This document shows positions 27,816-36,305 of a DNA stretch of 64,000 bases, piece after piece. The translations under genes and the position numbers were made by a program. Origin of the DNA: Actinomycetaceae bacterium (lineage in GTDB: Bacteria; Actinomycetota; Actinomycetes; Actinomycetales; Actinomycetaceae); the NCBI GenBank assembly GCA_030540715.1, contig JAUNVQ010000001.1, positions 121,189 through 185,188 of the forward strand, written 5' to 3'. Every line of letters starts with the position of its first letter. Position 1 is the first letter of the stretch. The notes under the pieces are model-generated. The model ran no database searches. It had not been told where the DNA came from and saw only the letters and a list, made by a program, of their open reading frames with translations.

Positions 27816-28460
27816 TTACTTGTAGTTGGGGCCTGGAACAAGGCTGTCCCTTACAGCGCACATGTATAAATCAACCCTACTTTTTGCGCGTCGTCCAGAC
27901 GCCTCGTATTTTAGACGTATATCTCGAACATAGGAATTGACGGTGTGCTGAGAAATACCGATCCGTCGAGCTACCTGATATGAACTTAAACCGCTGGCAT
28001 ATTCAGTAAGGACTTTTCGTTCACTGTCAGTGAGTACTTCATTCACAAAAAATTCATCGGTGTCCAGGGCATTTGCCCAATCCATCCCTGCTACCTCTTT
28101 TCCATCGGCAATATCATAGATTGCCTGAATAAGTACAGAGGTAGGATCAGATTTTCTGACGACGCCAACAGCTCCTGCTTGGCAGGCCGTGCGTACCGAA
28201 TATGGGTCCTCTGCTGAGGTATATAGCAAAACTTTTGCCCCATTGTTAAGGCATGTCTCAACATTGTTTGCGGGCTGGGAATCATCCTCAAGACGTAAAT
28301 CTAGCAACACAATATCAATACGGGTATCATCGGGGAGTTCAGCCAATGAAGCAAAGCCACCAACATAATTGATTCTTGCGTCGTTGCTGAGTGCCTGCTG
28401 TATCCCCAGGCGCATCAACGGATGGTCTTCAATGAAAACAACATTAACCTTTTGCGACAT
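27816..28460 (-). CDS. response regulator, NarL/LuxR type
   Basis: A 214-residue transcription regulator. The receiver domain has the acidic pair ED at 11-12, the phospho-acceptor D54 in VLLDLRLED, the T/S switch at YTSAED and the lysine in VRKSDPT. The C-terminal LuxR-type HTH (LTDSERKVLTEYASGLSSY... to about 195) has the usual hydrophobic spacing. The start is the ATG at 28458-28460 (MSQKVN); the longer frame to 28490 has no better site. It lies immediately upstream of the kinase in one operon. Targets are unknown; these regulators commonly activate their own operon. Confidence 0.9.
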   Translation of the reverse strand: MSQKVNVVFIEDHPLMRLGIQQALSNDARINYVGGFASLAELPDDTRIDIVLLDLRLEDDSQPANNVETCLNNGAKVLLYTSAEDPYSVRTACQAGAVGVVRKSDPTSVLIQAIYDIADGKEVAGMDWANALDTDEFFVNEVLTDSERKVLTEYASGLSSYQVARRIGISQHTVNSYVRDIRLKYEASGRRAKSRVDLYMCAVRDSLVPGPNYK

Positions 28461-28535
28461 GTCATCACCATTGCTTGTTATCGGGTACACTTTTTATGAT
28501 ATACCCCAAGCAAAAGGAAAACTATATTCACATAA

Positions 28536-28551
28536 ACCCTATTTCTAGGGT
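28536..28551 (-). terminator. GAAA-tetraloop hairpin after cysE
   Basis: Minus-strand ACCCTA-GAAA-TAGGGT, a 6-bp stem with a stable GNRA loop followed by TTATG; weak terminator or mRNA-end structure of cysE. Confidence 0.45.
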
Positions 28552-28568
28552 GTTGCTCAGCAAGCCTT

Positions 28569-29210
28569 TTAGATATAGAGTGTTGGGTCAATAATTAGGT
28601 CCGAATCAGGGGCTGGGGGTAACACATTGGAGCGGTTCTTCGCAGGAATACCAATGGCAACATCTTGACTTGGTACATCTTTAACAACAACTGCATTTGC
28701 GCCGATCTTTGCCCCTGTATGTACGGTGATAGGGCCCAAAACCTTGGCTCCAGCACCAATCATCACATGATTTTCAATAGTGGGATGGCGTTTACCTTTA
28801 TTCATTGACACGCCCCCCAAGGTTACTTGGTGAAAAATAACGCAGTCTGCACCAATTTCAGTGGTCTCTCCAATGACCACGCCATTGGCGTGGTCAATGA
28901 AGAGTCTACGTCCGATACGTGCCCCGGGGTGAATATCAACACCCGTAACCATTCGTACGGCAGAAGATAGCACACGAGCCGTAGTTTTCCAGCCACTTAG
29001 CCAGCATGAACGCGCAAGCCGGTATCCCCACAGGGCATGGACTCCAGGGTAGCTCAAAGCAACTTCAAGCAAAGAGCGGGCGGCGGGATCGCGTTTACGA
29101 GCTGTTTGAAGATCTTCAATAATTAGTTCCTTTAATGTCAGTGTGCCGTCACGGTGAGTGGAACGACAACGCTGTGAATCAGTGGAGGGGGCGGTGTGGC
29201 GAGTATTCAT
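28569..29210 (-). CDS. cysE: serine O-acetyltransferase
   Basis: Hexapeptide-repeat transferase of about 213 residues that makes O-acetylserine from serine and acetyl-CoA, the first step of cysteine synthesis. Typical blocks are [36 protein letters not shown] with the catalytic His, the [21 protein letters not shown] coils, and a C-terminal region through IPAKN. The ATG at 29210 is preferred to the TTG at 29222. Its partner cysK lies 42 bp upstream on the same strand, so they form one operon and the two enzymes may associate through the CysE C-terminus, though the usual terminal Ile is present here (PTLYI). Confidence 0.93.
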   Translation of the reverse strand: MNTRHTAPSTDSQRCRSTHRDGTLTLKELIIEDLQTARKRDPAARSLLEVALSYPGVHALWGYRLARSCWLSGWKTTARVLSSAVRMVTGVDIHPGARIGRRLFIDHANGVVIGETTEIGADCVIFHQVTLGGVSMNKGKRHPTIENHVMIGAGAKVLGPITVHTGAKIGANAVVVKDVPSQDVAIGIPAKNRSNVLPPAPDSDLIIDPTLYI

Positions 29211-29251
29211 TTTCGTTTCCAATATTTGTTTCGCAACAACACGTTGCTAAC

Positions 29252-30181
29252 TTAATCCTGTGTGCTATAAAGAGGCGTTGACAGATAGCGTTCACCAGTA
29301 TCAGGAAGTACTGTCACAATCGTTTTATCTTCCATTTCTTGACGTCGAGCAATACTCAGTGCGCCAGCAAGATTCGCGCCAGAAGAGATACCAACAAAAA
29401 GTCCTTCTTCGCGGGCCGCCCGGCGAGCATACTCTAAAGCGTCACTTCCCTTGATGGTGATAACTTCGTCAACTACGGTGGGATCATAGTTTGAGGGAAC
29501 AAAATTGGCGCCGATACCCTGAATGGCGTGAGGGCCTGCTTTTCCCTGTGTCATAAGGGGTGACTCTTCAGGCTCGATTCCGATAACACGAATATCGGGA
29601 TTCTTTTCTTTCAAAAATGCTCCCACTCCAGAGATTGTTCCTCCTGTGCCAATCCCGGCAATGAACACATCGATGGCACCGTTGGTGTCATCCCATATTT
29701 CTTGGGCAGTGCTTAGACGATGTATCGCAGGGTTTGCTGTATTCTCAAATTGTCGAGCCCACACAGCATTAGGATCGTTTTCAACAAGAGAGCGTGCGGC
29801 TTCAACAGTACCTTTCATTCCTTGGGAGGCTGGAGTAAGAACAAGTTCAGCGCCAAAGGCACGCATAAGCATACGGCGTTCCTGCGACATTGATTCAGGC
29901 ATAGTGATAACAACACGATAGCCACGTGCCGCACCAACCATCGCCAAACCAACACCAGTATTGCCACTTGTCGCTTCTACGATTGTTCCACCAGGTTTGA
30001 GTTGGCCACTTTGTTCAGCGGCATCAACAATAGCCACGGCAATGCGATCTTTGACACTGGAGGCAGGATTAAAGAATTCTGCCTTTGCTATGACATGCGC
30101 ATGAGCGTTCCGAGAAAGCGAGTTAATGCGTACCAGAGGAGTATTTCCAACAAGATGAGTAACAGAAGAATAAATGGTCAT
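29252..30181 (-). CDS. cysK: cysteine synthase (O-acetylserine sulfhydrylase)
   Basis: Fold-type II PLP enzyme of 309 residues that makes cysteine from O-acetylserine and sulfide. Seen: the PLP lysine K44 in NPASSVKDR, the TSGNTG phosphate loop at about 70, GIGTGGTISGVG near 175-186, and GISSGANLAGAL near 265. The start is the ATG at 30179-30181, 8 nt after AAAGGA, rather than the upstream 30211. Followed by cysE. A 16-bp inverted repeat lies 26-41 bp upstream of the start and is a possible regulator site. Confidence 0.95.
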   Translation of the reverse strand: MTIYSSVTHLVGNTPLVRINSLSRNAHAHVIAKAEFFNPASSVKDRIAVAIVDAAEQSGQLKPGGTIVEATSGNTGVGLAMVGAARGYRVVITMPESMSQERRMLMRAFGAELVLTPASQGMKGTVEAARSLVENDPNAVWARQFENTANPAIHRLSTAQEIWDDTNGAIDVFIAGIGTGGTISGVGAFLKEKNPDIRVIGIEPEESPLMTQGKAGPHAIQGIGANFVPSNYDPTVVDEVITIKGSDALEYARRAAREEGLFVGISSGANLAGALSIARRQEMEDKTIVTVLPDTGERYLSTPLYSTQD

Positions 30182-30206
30182 GAGTGTGTGTCCTTTAATT
30201 ACTATC

Positions 30207-30222
30207 AGCATGAAGCCATGCT
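30207..30222. promoter_or_regulatory. inverted repeat upstream of cysK
   Basis: AGCATG-AAGC-CATGCT, 6-bp arms with 4-bp centre, 26-41 bp upstream of the cysK start codon; possible operator of the cysteine operon. No regulator family can be assigned. Confidence 0.4.
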
Positions 30223-30556
30223 TTGATTATGGTTGACTTTTCGTGTCACTGCCACAGATACACCGCTGTGGTTCAAGAATGGGATGAGCAGTGTGTGACA
30301 CTAACGGCACACTCATCCCACAATACACTGACAACACTGAGCTGACGTGAAAGTGAAGGCCGACTCCACGGGGGAAAACCTCAATGAAAATGCGCGTGCA
30401 TATGCCATGCCTAGTGCTGTGACGGCAATACTCATAGCAACGCTCCCATAAACATCTTTCGCTTTATGCTATACATAAGCGATAAAAAGTAGTTGTTCGT
30501 TCTTGTTTCGTGATAACAAAAACCTGTTAATAGTTTTACGCGAAGATGTAAAGTTG
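30223..30556. other. intergenic region between IMPACT gene and cysK
   Basis: It contains a long hairpin at 30280-30320 (listed separately) and a second hairpin near 30458-30482 (CGCTTTATG...CATAAGCG, one bulge). No coding frame and no riboswitch fold that I can recognise. Confidence 0.4.
30280..30320 (-). terminator. long hairpin downstream of the IMPACT gene
   Basis: TGGGATGA with TCATCCCA (8 bp), a 3-nt bulge, then GTGTG with CACAC (5 bp) closing a 12-nt loop. It lies 236 bp after the IMPACT stop and 99 bp upstream of cysK; the T-tail is poor, so it could instead be a leader structure of cysK. Confidence 0.45.
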
Positions 30557-31276
30557 TCAATTGATAGGTGAATCAACTAACACTGTGTCCCCACGTTTGA
30601 CAGTTGCACCCCCTCGCGAGACTTCAGCGACAAGATTGTGAAGCCATTGAAGTTTATTAGGTGTAATACGAGCCTCAATCACGGGGGTACTTCCCCATGT
30701 AATTCCATGAACATCTACACCATGATTGCGCAGATAGCCCTCAAGTTTGCCCACGTCTTGTGGTGTTGTTGTAATGTGAAGTGCAACAAATGTGATACGT
30801 TGAATCTTCGGTGCCGCCTGGCAGGCCTGGTCAACAGCGGTTGAATACGCCTCAACTAAACCGCCTTTACCAAGTTTAATGCCACCAAAATAACGGGTAA
30901 CAACAACAGTGACATTCATGAGTCCCGAATATCGTAATGCGTGAAGCATGGGAGCGCCTGCAGTGCCGGCAGGTTCACCGTCATCACTGGATCTTTCTAA
31001 AGGCGAGGATTCATTTTGTGCAATAAGGAATGCTGAGCAATTGTGCGTAGCATCAGCATAGTCATGGCGTATCAGGTCGATAAAATTGCGCGCTTCGCCC
31101 TCATTGTCGCTTCGACACAAGGACGTAATAAATCGCGAACGTTCCACCGTTGTTGTCACCGTCGTTATCTCACCCAGAGGAAGCGTTAGCATTGGAGTAG
31201 TGGCCGAGGTAGCCCCCAGATCGCTTACGAAAGTTCGGAGGGCAAACTGGGTGAATGGATTGGGGTGGGTGACCAT
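30557..31276 (-). CDS. IMPACT/YigZ family protein
   Basis: A 239-residue cytosolic protein of the UPF0029 (YigZ/IMPACT N-terminal) family, thought to bind RNA or ribosome-associated factors; molecular function in bacteria is not settled. Seen: RSRFITSLCR, SDDGEPAGTAGAPMLHAL and VVVTRYFGGIKLGKGGLVEAYS, which are the family signature, followed by a small C-terminal domain. The ATG at 31274-31276 has no Shine-Dalgarno. A TACAAT lies 6 nt in front of it on the same strand, so it may be translated from a leaderless transcript. The longer frame to 31354 is therefore unlikely. Confidence 0.85.
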   Translation of the reverse strand: MVTHPNPFTQFALRTFVSDLGATSATTPMLTLPLGEITTVTTTVERSRFITSLCRSDNEGEARNFIDLIRHDYADATHNCSAFLIAQNESSPLERSSDDGEPAGTAGAPMLHALRYSGLMNVTVVVTRYFGGIKLGKGGLVEAYSTAVDQACQAAPKIQRITFVALHITTTPQDVGKLEGYLRNHGVDVHGITWGSTPVIEARITPNKLQWLHNLVAEVSRGGATVKRGDTVLVDSPIN

Positions 31277-31342
31277 GGCACTATTGTAGCGCAGTAGTGA
31301 AAACAGGTGAGTAGCACTTATCTGGGATGCCTTGGCGTGTGG

Positions 31343-31355
31343 TATTGAGCGCAAT
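31343..31355. repeat. repeat TATTGAGCGCAAT, copy 1
   Basis: Imperfect palindrome (ATTG-AGCG-CAAT core) in the divergent region between the IMPACT gene and rpmF; an identical copy starts 73 bp further right. Confidence 0.6.
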
Positions 31356-31415
31356 TTGGGTCTATCTAGGAATTATTTTCGCTGCATCAGCCCGGCAGTG
31401 ATAAGCTATTGACGT

Positions 31416-31428
31416 TATTGAGCGCAAT
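31416..31428. repeat. repeat TATTGAGCGCAAT, copy 2
   Basis: Identical to the copy at 31343. It lies just after a TTGACG (31409-31414) that could be the rpmF -35, so binding here would affect rpmF. Confidence 0.6.
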
Positions 31429-31469
31429 AAAATAGCGCAAGCCCTGTAAAAAGAAAGAGGAGCGAGCTC

Positions 31470-31652
31470 ATGGCAGTTCCAAAGAAGAAAATGGCACGCC
31501 CGGCTACTCGCACCCGTCGTGCAGCCTGGAAGGCCACGTGGCCGCAGCTTGTCACGGTGAAAAGCGATGGCAAAGACGTTGTTGTACCACGTCGTTTGAA
31601 AAAAGCCGTTGAAATGGGTCTGTTTGAACCAAGGAATGAGTTCCAAGGCTAA
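31470..31652 (+). CDS. rpmF: 50S ribosomal protein L32
   Basis: A 60-residue basic protein of the large ribosomal subunit. The N-terminus MAVPKKKMARPATRTRRAAWKA (shown here as family consensus MAVPK-K-MxR-xTRxRR) and the following VPRRLKKAVEMGLFE match actinobacterial L32. It has no cysteines, so it is the zinc-free form, which is normal in this phylum. AGAGGAG stands 8 nt before the ATG. A strong terminator follows at 31668. Confidence 0.97.
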   Translation: MAVPKKKMARPATRTRRAAWKATWPQLVTVKSDGKDVVVPRRLKKAVEMGLFEPRNEFQG

Positions 31653-31667
31653 CACCCCGTTTTGTAG

Positions 31668-31702
31668 CCCCGTGTCTTAAGGCACGGGGATTTTTCTTTT
31701 TT
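31668..31702 (+). terminator. intrinsic terminator of rpmF
   Basis: CCCCGTGTC (31668-31676), loop TTAA, GGCACGGGG (31681-31689), then ATTTTTCTTTTTT. Confidence 0.95.
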
Positions 31703-31760
31703 CATGTCATAATGAAGTATTGATATTCAACTGATGAGGAAGTAAAAAGAGGGAAAAACC

Positions 31761-31949
31761 GTGAGCAATAGCAAGGGAATTTACCGTTCACGAAACAATC
31801 GTATCCTGGGCGGTGTCGCTGGGGGATTGGCCCAGAAATTCGGTGTTGAACCCGGTTTGATGCGACTGATATTTTTTATCAGTATCTTCTTACCTGGCCC
31901 TCAAGTACTCATCTACATTGCGGCATGGATACTGCTACCTGAAGAATAA
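31761..31949 (+). CDS. PspC-domain small membrane protein
   Basis: A 62-residue protein that is almost wholly a PspC domain: a basic N-terminus (YRSRNNRILGGVAGGLAQKFG), which is the family signature, followed by VEPGLMRLIFFISIF and a membrane helix ending WILLPEE. PspC-like proteins monitor membrane stress; stand-alone copies are common in Actinobacteria and their partners vary. The GTG start is preceded by GAGGG at about 7 nt. No Psp operon partner is adjacent. Confidence 0.88.
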   Translation: MSNSKGIYRSRNNRILGGVAGGLAQKFGVEPGLMRLIFFISIFLPGPQVLIYIAAWILLPEE

Positions 31950-32006
31950 CCAACATGACGCCCTCACTGCGGATGCGTCCTCACCCTCGTTGAAAGAACT
32001 ACATTA

Positions 32007-32741
32007 ATGCCTGAAAAAACGTCTGTCTCATCGTATACACTTCAGCAAAAGATTGCTGCCTGGTCTGTTCACGCTTTCACCATCAGTGGAGTTGTATGGG
32101 CCTGTTTAGCAATGCTGTCAATGGCTTATGGTCGCTATATCGAAATGTGGGGCTGGTTGGCACTGTCCTTGATTGTTGATGCGCTTGATGGAACCCTTGC
32201 ACGCCGATATAAAGTATCGCAGGTTGTGCCATGGTTTGACGGAGTAGCACTTGACCTTATCGTTGATTATTTAACGTGGACATTTATTCCAGCTATCTTT
32301 ATGTATCGTGTTATCGACTTAGGGCCAAAACCCGTTGCTATGATAATGATGATTATTGTATGTTCGTCATCAATGTTTTGTTACTGCAATAAAGCGATGA
32401 AGTCGCACGACAACTATTTTGTGGGCTTCCCAGCGGCATGGAATATTGTTATTCTGTATCTTTACCTATTGCAGTTTCCTGCATGGGGATCGATTACCAC
32501 AATTCTTGTGATGACTGTCCTTACCGTCTTGCCGATTACCTTTGTTCATCCATTTAGGGTGGCTCATCTGCAGATACCCAATATCCTTGCCACTGTAGTG
32601 TGGCTGTTATGTGTAGCTTATTTGACCTATTTTTATCCTTCAGCACCAATGATTGTCGAGATCGCGTGGTGGGCTTCTGGTATATGGTTTATTGGTGTGG
32701 GAATTTGGCGGACTTTTCGTCAAAAAACCACGCATCACTAG
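32007..32741 (+). CDS. pcs: phosphatidylcholine synthase
   Basis: A CDP-alcohol phosphatidyltransferase of 244 residues with about eight membrane helices. Its catalytic motif is D58-x2-D61-G62-x2-A65-R66-x12-G79-x3-D83-x3-D87. The 12-residue spacing between AR and G is what separates Pcs from phosphatidylglycerophosphate and phosphatidylserine synthases, which have shorter spacing. Pcs makes phosphatidylcholine directly from CDP-diacylglycerol and free choline. The length and the N-terminal VHAFTISGVVWA segment also fit. No choline transporter is visible nearby; the enzyme would rely on host or environmental choline. The gene stands alone. Confidence 0.82.
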   Translation: MPEKTSVSSYTLQQKIAAWSVHAFTISGVVWACLAMLSMAYGRYIEMWGWLALSLIVDALDGTLARRYKVSQVVPWFDGVALDLIVDYLTWTFIPAIFMYRVIDLGPKPVAMIMMIIVCSSSMFCYCNKAMKSHDNYFVGFPAAWNIVILYLYLLQFPAWGSITTILVMTVLTVLPITFVHPFRVAHLQIPNILATVVWLLCVAYLTYFYPSAPMIVEIAWWASGIWFIGVGIWRTFRQKTTHH

Positions 32742-32935
32742 ACATAACAGAGGGAAGAACTTTTATAGGCGTGGTTGCGGTGAACGTGAGCGTGGGGACT
32801 TTGCGCAGTGGATGACTAGAGTGTGGACGACGATACTGCGAAAGTAATGGCGCGCAGTGTCAATGCTGTCATTTTTGTGAAAGAAAATGCTGTATCGTGA
32901 ATGCTGGCTGCAGTTCAGGTACGTGTGTGAAAGTA

Positions 32936-33892
32936 CTACACCCGAAGATTCCACTTTGCTTTTTGCAGTTGTGAAACCAGAGTTTTTTCGTGTATATATT
33001 TGAAGGCTTCCAGTAAGATTCCCGAGGCGATGAGGGCCCCGACAACAGCAATCACCCACGGCGGGTAGTTGTCACCTGTAAGCCAAAAATAAATGTAGGG
33101 CGCAATAAAAGTAATTACGGTCACTATCATTCCTAAGAAACGTCGAAAACGCGTGCGTGCAGTAACCATAGCTAATACTCCCCATGTATAGGGAAGCGCA
33201 GTTACCACGTCGATTGTCCATAAGAGCCCAAGGTCACCTTTAAATTCTTCGATAAGGGCAACGGGTAGTACACGCAAAGTTGAATACAAGAATACGATGA
33301 CGTAGGCGATGAACCGAGGGTTTCGTAGCAGGCGTGCCAGCCATGAGCGGTGAGTGTAGCTAATCTGGTGGTCTTCAAGGATGTGAGTAAGCCTGTTACC
33401 AATATATTTTGTGTCTACGCCTTCAAGGGCATGGCGAACAAGTTTTTGTGTGTGATGTGACAGTTTATCCCATTGGGCGAAGAGACTTTGGGCAATATCA
33501 AGAGGGCGAAGGGCATAGGGTGTGGTAGAAAGGGTGGAAAGCCGTCCTCCAAAACGCTCTATATGGCGGATAATGTGGTCTCCAAAAATGGACTGCAAGC
33601 GCTGGTAGCCTTCGTCATCGGTATGAAAAATCCATACGCGGCAATCTGTGTTAAGCGCGTGAGAAAGTTCGGTAAGAAACGTTGACGACTGTGGATCAGT
33701 GATGAGTTCGTTAAGGGACGTAGCTTGGGAACGCTCTAAAAAATAGGCCCGAAAGACATGCGGTGACTGTAGCTCGCCAAGGCGTTGAACACGGCATACT
33801 CTTTTAAATATACGATAATCAATGGGGTATTTCACGAGAAGGCGATGGCGAAGAAGCCCAAAAGGATTGAGCCGGTGTAACCAGGTCGCCAC
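32936..33892 (-). CDS. membrane protein of unknown function
   Basis: A 318-residue protein I do not recognise. Residues 1-195 are soluble, with an ordinary mix of helices and charge (e.g. VWIFHTDDEGYQRLQ). Residues about 195-300 contain four hydrophobic segments (FIAYVIVFLYSTL, WTIDVVTALPYTWGVLAMV, FLGMIVTVITFIAPYIYFWL, VIAVVGALIASGILLEAF), giving a small membrane domain near the C-terminus. No motif suggests a reaction. It starts at ATG 33892 without a strong ribosome site in view, and stands between pcs (convergent) and a structured intergenic region. Confidence 0.65.
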   Translation of the reverse strand: MATWLHRLNPFGLLRHRLLVKYPIDYRIFKRVCRVQRLGELQSPHVFRAYFLERSQATSLNELITDPQSSTFLTELSHALNTDCRVWIFHTDDEGYQRLQSIFGDHIIRHIERFGGRLSTLSTTPYALRPLDIAQSLFAQWDKLSHHTQKLVRHALEGVDTKYIGNRLTHILEDHQISYTHRSWLARLLRNPRFIAYVIVFLYSTLRVLPVALIEEFKGDLGLLWTIDVVTALPYTWGVLAMVTARTRFRRFLGMIVTVITFIAPYIYFWLTGDNYPPWVIAVVGALIASGILLEAFKYIHEKTLVSQLQKAKWNLRV

Positions 33893-34250
33893 GTTGTGTC
33901 TCCTTCACATGCACGGCTGGTAGTATGTCTTGAACCCAGCCGCGTCGTCTTTTCTAACATATGTATCTACCTTATGACTGTTTTCCAATATAACAGGTAA
34001 CTCAAGGAAACACTGATAAAAACCTGAATGGTACATGAGCGATATTTATTTCACAGTTTTCTTGACTGGCTTGAGAGATATGCAGGTTAACGTGTGTCCG
34101 CTTTACCATAATGCAGTGCAGTCCACAAGAATTCAGGGGAGTATCGAAAGATTTTTGTGCCTAAGAACGCATCCGCGTACCTTCACATCCTTTTTGGTTC
34201 ACACCAATAGGGATTCAAAGGTACGCGAAATAGCGTTATGGGTGCAGTGT
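33893..34250. other. intergenic region downstream of dipZ
   Basis: About 358 bp with no gene I can support; contains the nested hairpin listed at 34174-34227. Confidence 0.5.
34174..34227. repeat. long nested hairpin downstream of dipZ
   Basis: CGCGTACCTT (34174-34183) pairs perfectly with AAGGTACGCG (34218-34227). Inside, ATCC/GGAT and TTGG/CCAA can pair as well, around a loop TTCACA. It lies 24 bp past the dipZ stop; T-tail is weak on either strand. Confidence 0.55.
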
Positions 34251-35954
34251 TTATCCAAAAGTAAATGCGTGAGCACTCACGGATTTATCGAAGGTAAGCG
34301 TGACAAGTGTGCCTTCCTTAAACTCTGGAAGTGATGCAATATGGTAGAGCCGGTCACTGTCAATCGTGATTGTTTTATCAACAACGTCTTTTCCGAAGGC
34401 ATTATCGTGGCCTTCAATGTTTACCTTTACTTTCGATCCGCTGGGCCCACCAATCACTAAAAACATTTCTTTACCGCTGAAGCGATAACTGAGTGTTGCC
34501 CCACTGGATTGAGCGGTAATTTTTTCTTCATCTGCTTTCCATTGTCCACCCAGAGTCCATCCGTGAGTTGGGATCTTCTTTTCTGGTGTATATGTGTGTG
34601 TGCCAATATCGTAGAATGGTTCACCCACAAACTGGCTGACACGTTGAGCACCTAAATAGGTTTCAGGAGATTGACCTTGATGCGGTGTTGGGGGTGCTGA
34701 TGGAGTGCTGATGGTTTGAGAAACATTGAGTAAATTCTGGATGGCTTTTTCAGTTGTGTCATATTCGCCCTCTCCGAAATGAGTAAAACGAATCGTTCCT
34801 TCTTTGTCAATAAGATATTTAGCTGGCCAATAGTGATTATCGAAGGCTCGCCACGTTGCATAATTGTTGTCCATAGCAACGGGATATTTAATGGATTCTT
34901 CTTTCAAGGCACGTTCAACATTATCGGGTATCTTTTCAAACGCAAACTCTGGAGCATGAACTCCTATAATTTCAAAGCCTTTATCATGATACTTCTCGTA
35001 CCAAGAGTTAAGGTATGGCTGAGTGCGGATACAGTTAATACACGAATAGGTCCAAAAGTCGATAAGCACCACTTTCCCGCGCAAATCCTTAAGTTTCAGT
35101 GGCTTCGAGTTAAGCCAATGCTCAATACCCTCAAGTTCAGGAGCTGCATAGTGCGCATTAAACACCTTGCTTTGAGACGTGGAATCTTGAGCATCTTTTG
35201 TCTTCTCTTTGCTGTCTTGAGTATTTTTGCTGTTGGGAATGAGTTTTTCTTCAACTTGTGTTAACCCTGGAATAGCTTGCGCAGCCCACGCCTGAAATGT
35301 TCGATCCACACCAGTAGCTACCAAAACACCAACAATAATAAAGAGTACTGCCACGCAGCGTTGGAACAATCCTTTTGGATTTGTGGCCCACTCAAACTTG
35401 GCAATCAGTTTTCGTCCAGCCAAAGAAAATATCAGCAGAGTTCCAGCAAGACCGACAGTGTAAAATCCAAGGTAAACCATTGCCTCTAACGGGCTAAAGG
35501 GAAGAATCGTGGCAATCACCCAGGCATATGTTGGGCTGCAGCTATTAAACACTGGCCCCAGTGCCGCACCTGTCAAAAGAGCAGCCACGGTGGAATGTCG
35601 TTGCTTTTGCGCCTTATCTAGCATGGTGTGCGATGCGGCATCAAAACCTGACTTTGTAGTGAGCTTTGCCCACAGGTCGGGAAATAAAATGAAGATACCC
35701 AAGATGATGACCAGCACACCTGAAAAAATTTCCCACACACGCGGGTTAATGTTGATAACTAAAGTTGTTGCTTTTAACAAAATAGTGAAAAGCAAAATCG
35801 AAACAACCAGTGCGCCCGCAATAAGGAAGGGACGGCGGCGATCGTCATTATCGCGAAGACTTCCACCAATGATGACTGGAAGGAATGGTAAAACACACGG
35901 CGCAAAGACAGTGAGGATACCAGCAAGTAATGACAAGATAGCGGTAATGATCAT
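34251..35954 (-). CDS. dipZ: cytochrome c biogenesis/thiol-disulfide protein DipZ
   Basis: A 567-residue three-part protein. The N-terminal ~230 residues are a CcdA-type membrane domain with two reactive cysteines (FAPCVLPF and FNSCSPTYA) that moves electrons across the membrane. A linker rich in Lys/Asp/Ser follows. Then comes a periplasm-side thioredoxin-like domain with the CxxC motif WTYSCINC, and a C-terminal beta-rich domain of the kind found in actinobacterial DipZ. It should deliver reductant to exported thiol proteins. Start ATG 35952-35954, with AAGGAC 6 nt upstream; the longer frame to 36143 has no support. It is monocistronic. Confidence 0.92.
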   Translation of the reverse strand: MIITAILSLLAGILTVFAPCVLPFLPVIIGGSLRDNDDRRRPFLIAGALVVSILLFTILLKATTLVININPRVWEIFSGVLVIILGIFILFPDLWAKLTTKSGFDAASHTMLDKAQKQRHSTVAALLTGAALGPVFNSCSPTYAWVIATILPFSPLEAMVYLGFYTVGLAGTLLIFSLAGRKLIAKFEWATNPKGLFQRCVAVLFIIVGVLVATGVDRTFQAWAAQAIPGLTQVEEKLIPNSKNTQDSKEKTKDAQDSTSQSKVFNAHYAAPELEGIEHWLNSKPLKLKDLRGKVVLIDFWTYSCINCIRTQPYLNSWYEKYHDKGFEIIGVHAPEFAFEKIPDNVERALKEESIKYPVAMDNNYATWRAFDNHYWPAKYLIDKEGTIRFTHFGEGEYDTTEKAIQNLLNVSQTISTPSAPPTPHQGQSPETYLGAQRVSQFVGEPFYDIGTHTYTPEKKIPTHGWTLGGQWKADEEKITAQSSGATLSYRFSGKEMFLVIGGPSGSKVKVNIEGHDNAFGKDVVDKTITIDSDRLYHIASLPEFKEGTLVTLTFDKSVSAHAFTFG

Positions 35955-36305
35955 AGTGGTCCTTATTTTTCGCTCGTAAAACAATGTTGGTTCATGGCAT
36001 TGACTGACGCATCGTGTACGAACATCACTATGCGACGCACCGGTGGGATTGTGCGCATAGCAGCGGTGGTTCCACAGCTTGCACACGCGCTCTATAGCGG
36101 CAAAAGGATACACAACGTATCGACAGGACGCACCCATTGCCACAATATGTTGACGTGTAGCAGTTCCAGTTAATGCTTGGAAGCAAGTATAAAATCAGTG
36201 ACGCATATTTGTCATGCGGAAGCTCAGATACTAGACGATGCCATTGATACTGTTGGAAGGCAAAGTAGATTTCAGTGCAGTGTTGGGCAAGAAAGGAGGA
36301 GGTAA
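35955..36305. other. divergent intergenic region
   Basis: About 350 bp between dipZ and the frameshifted exported-protein gene; no promoter, palindrome or coding frame could be supported. Confidence 0.4.
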
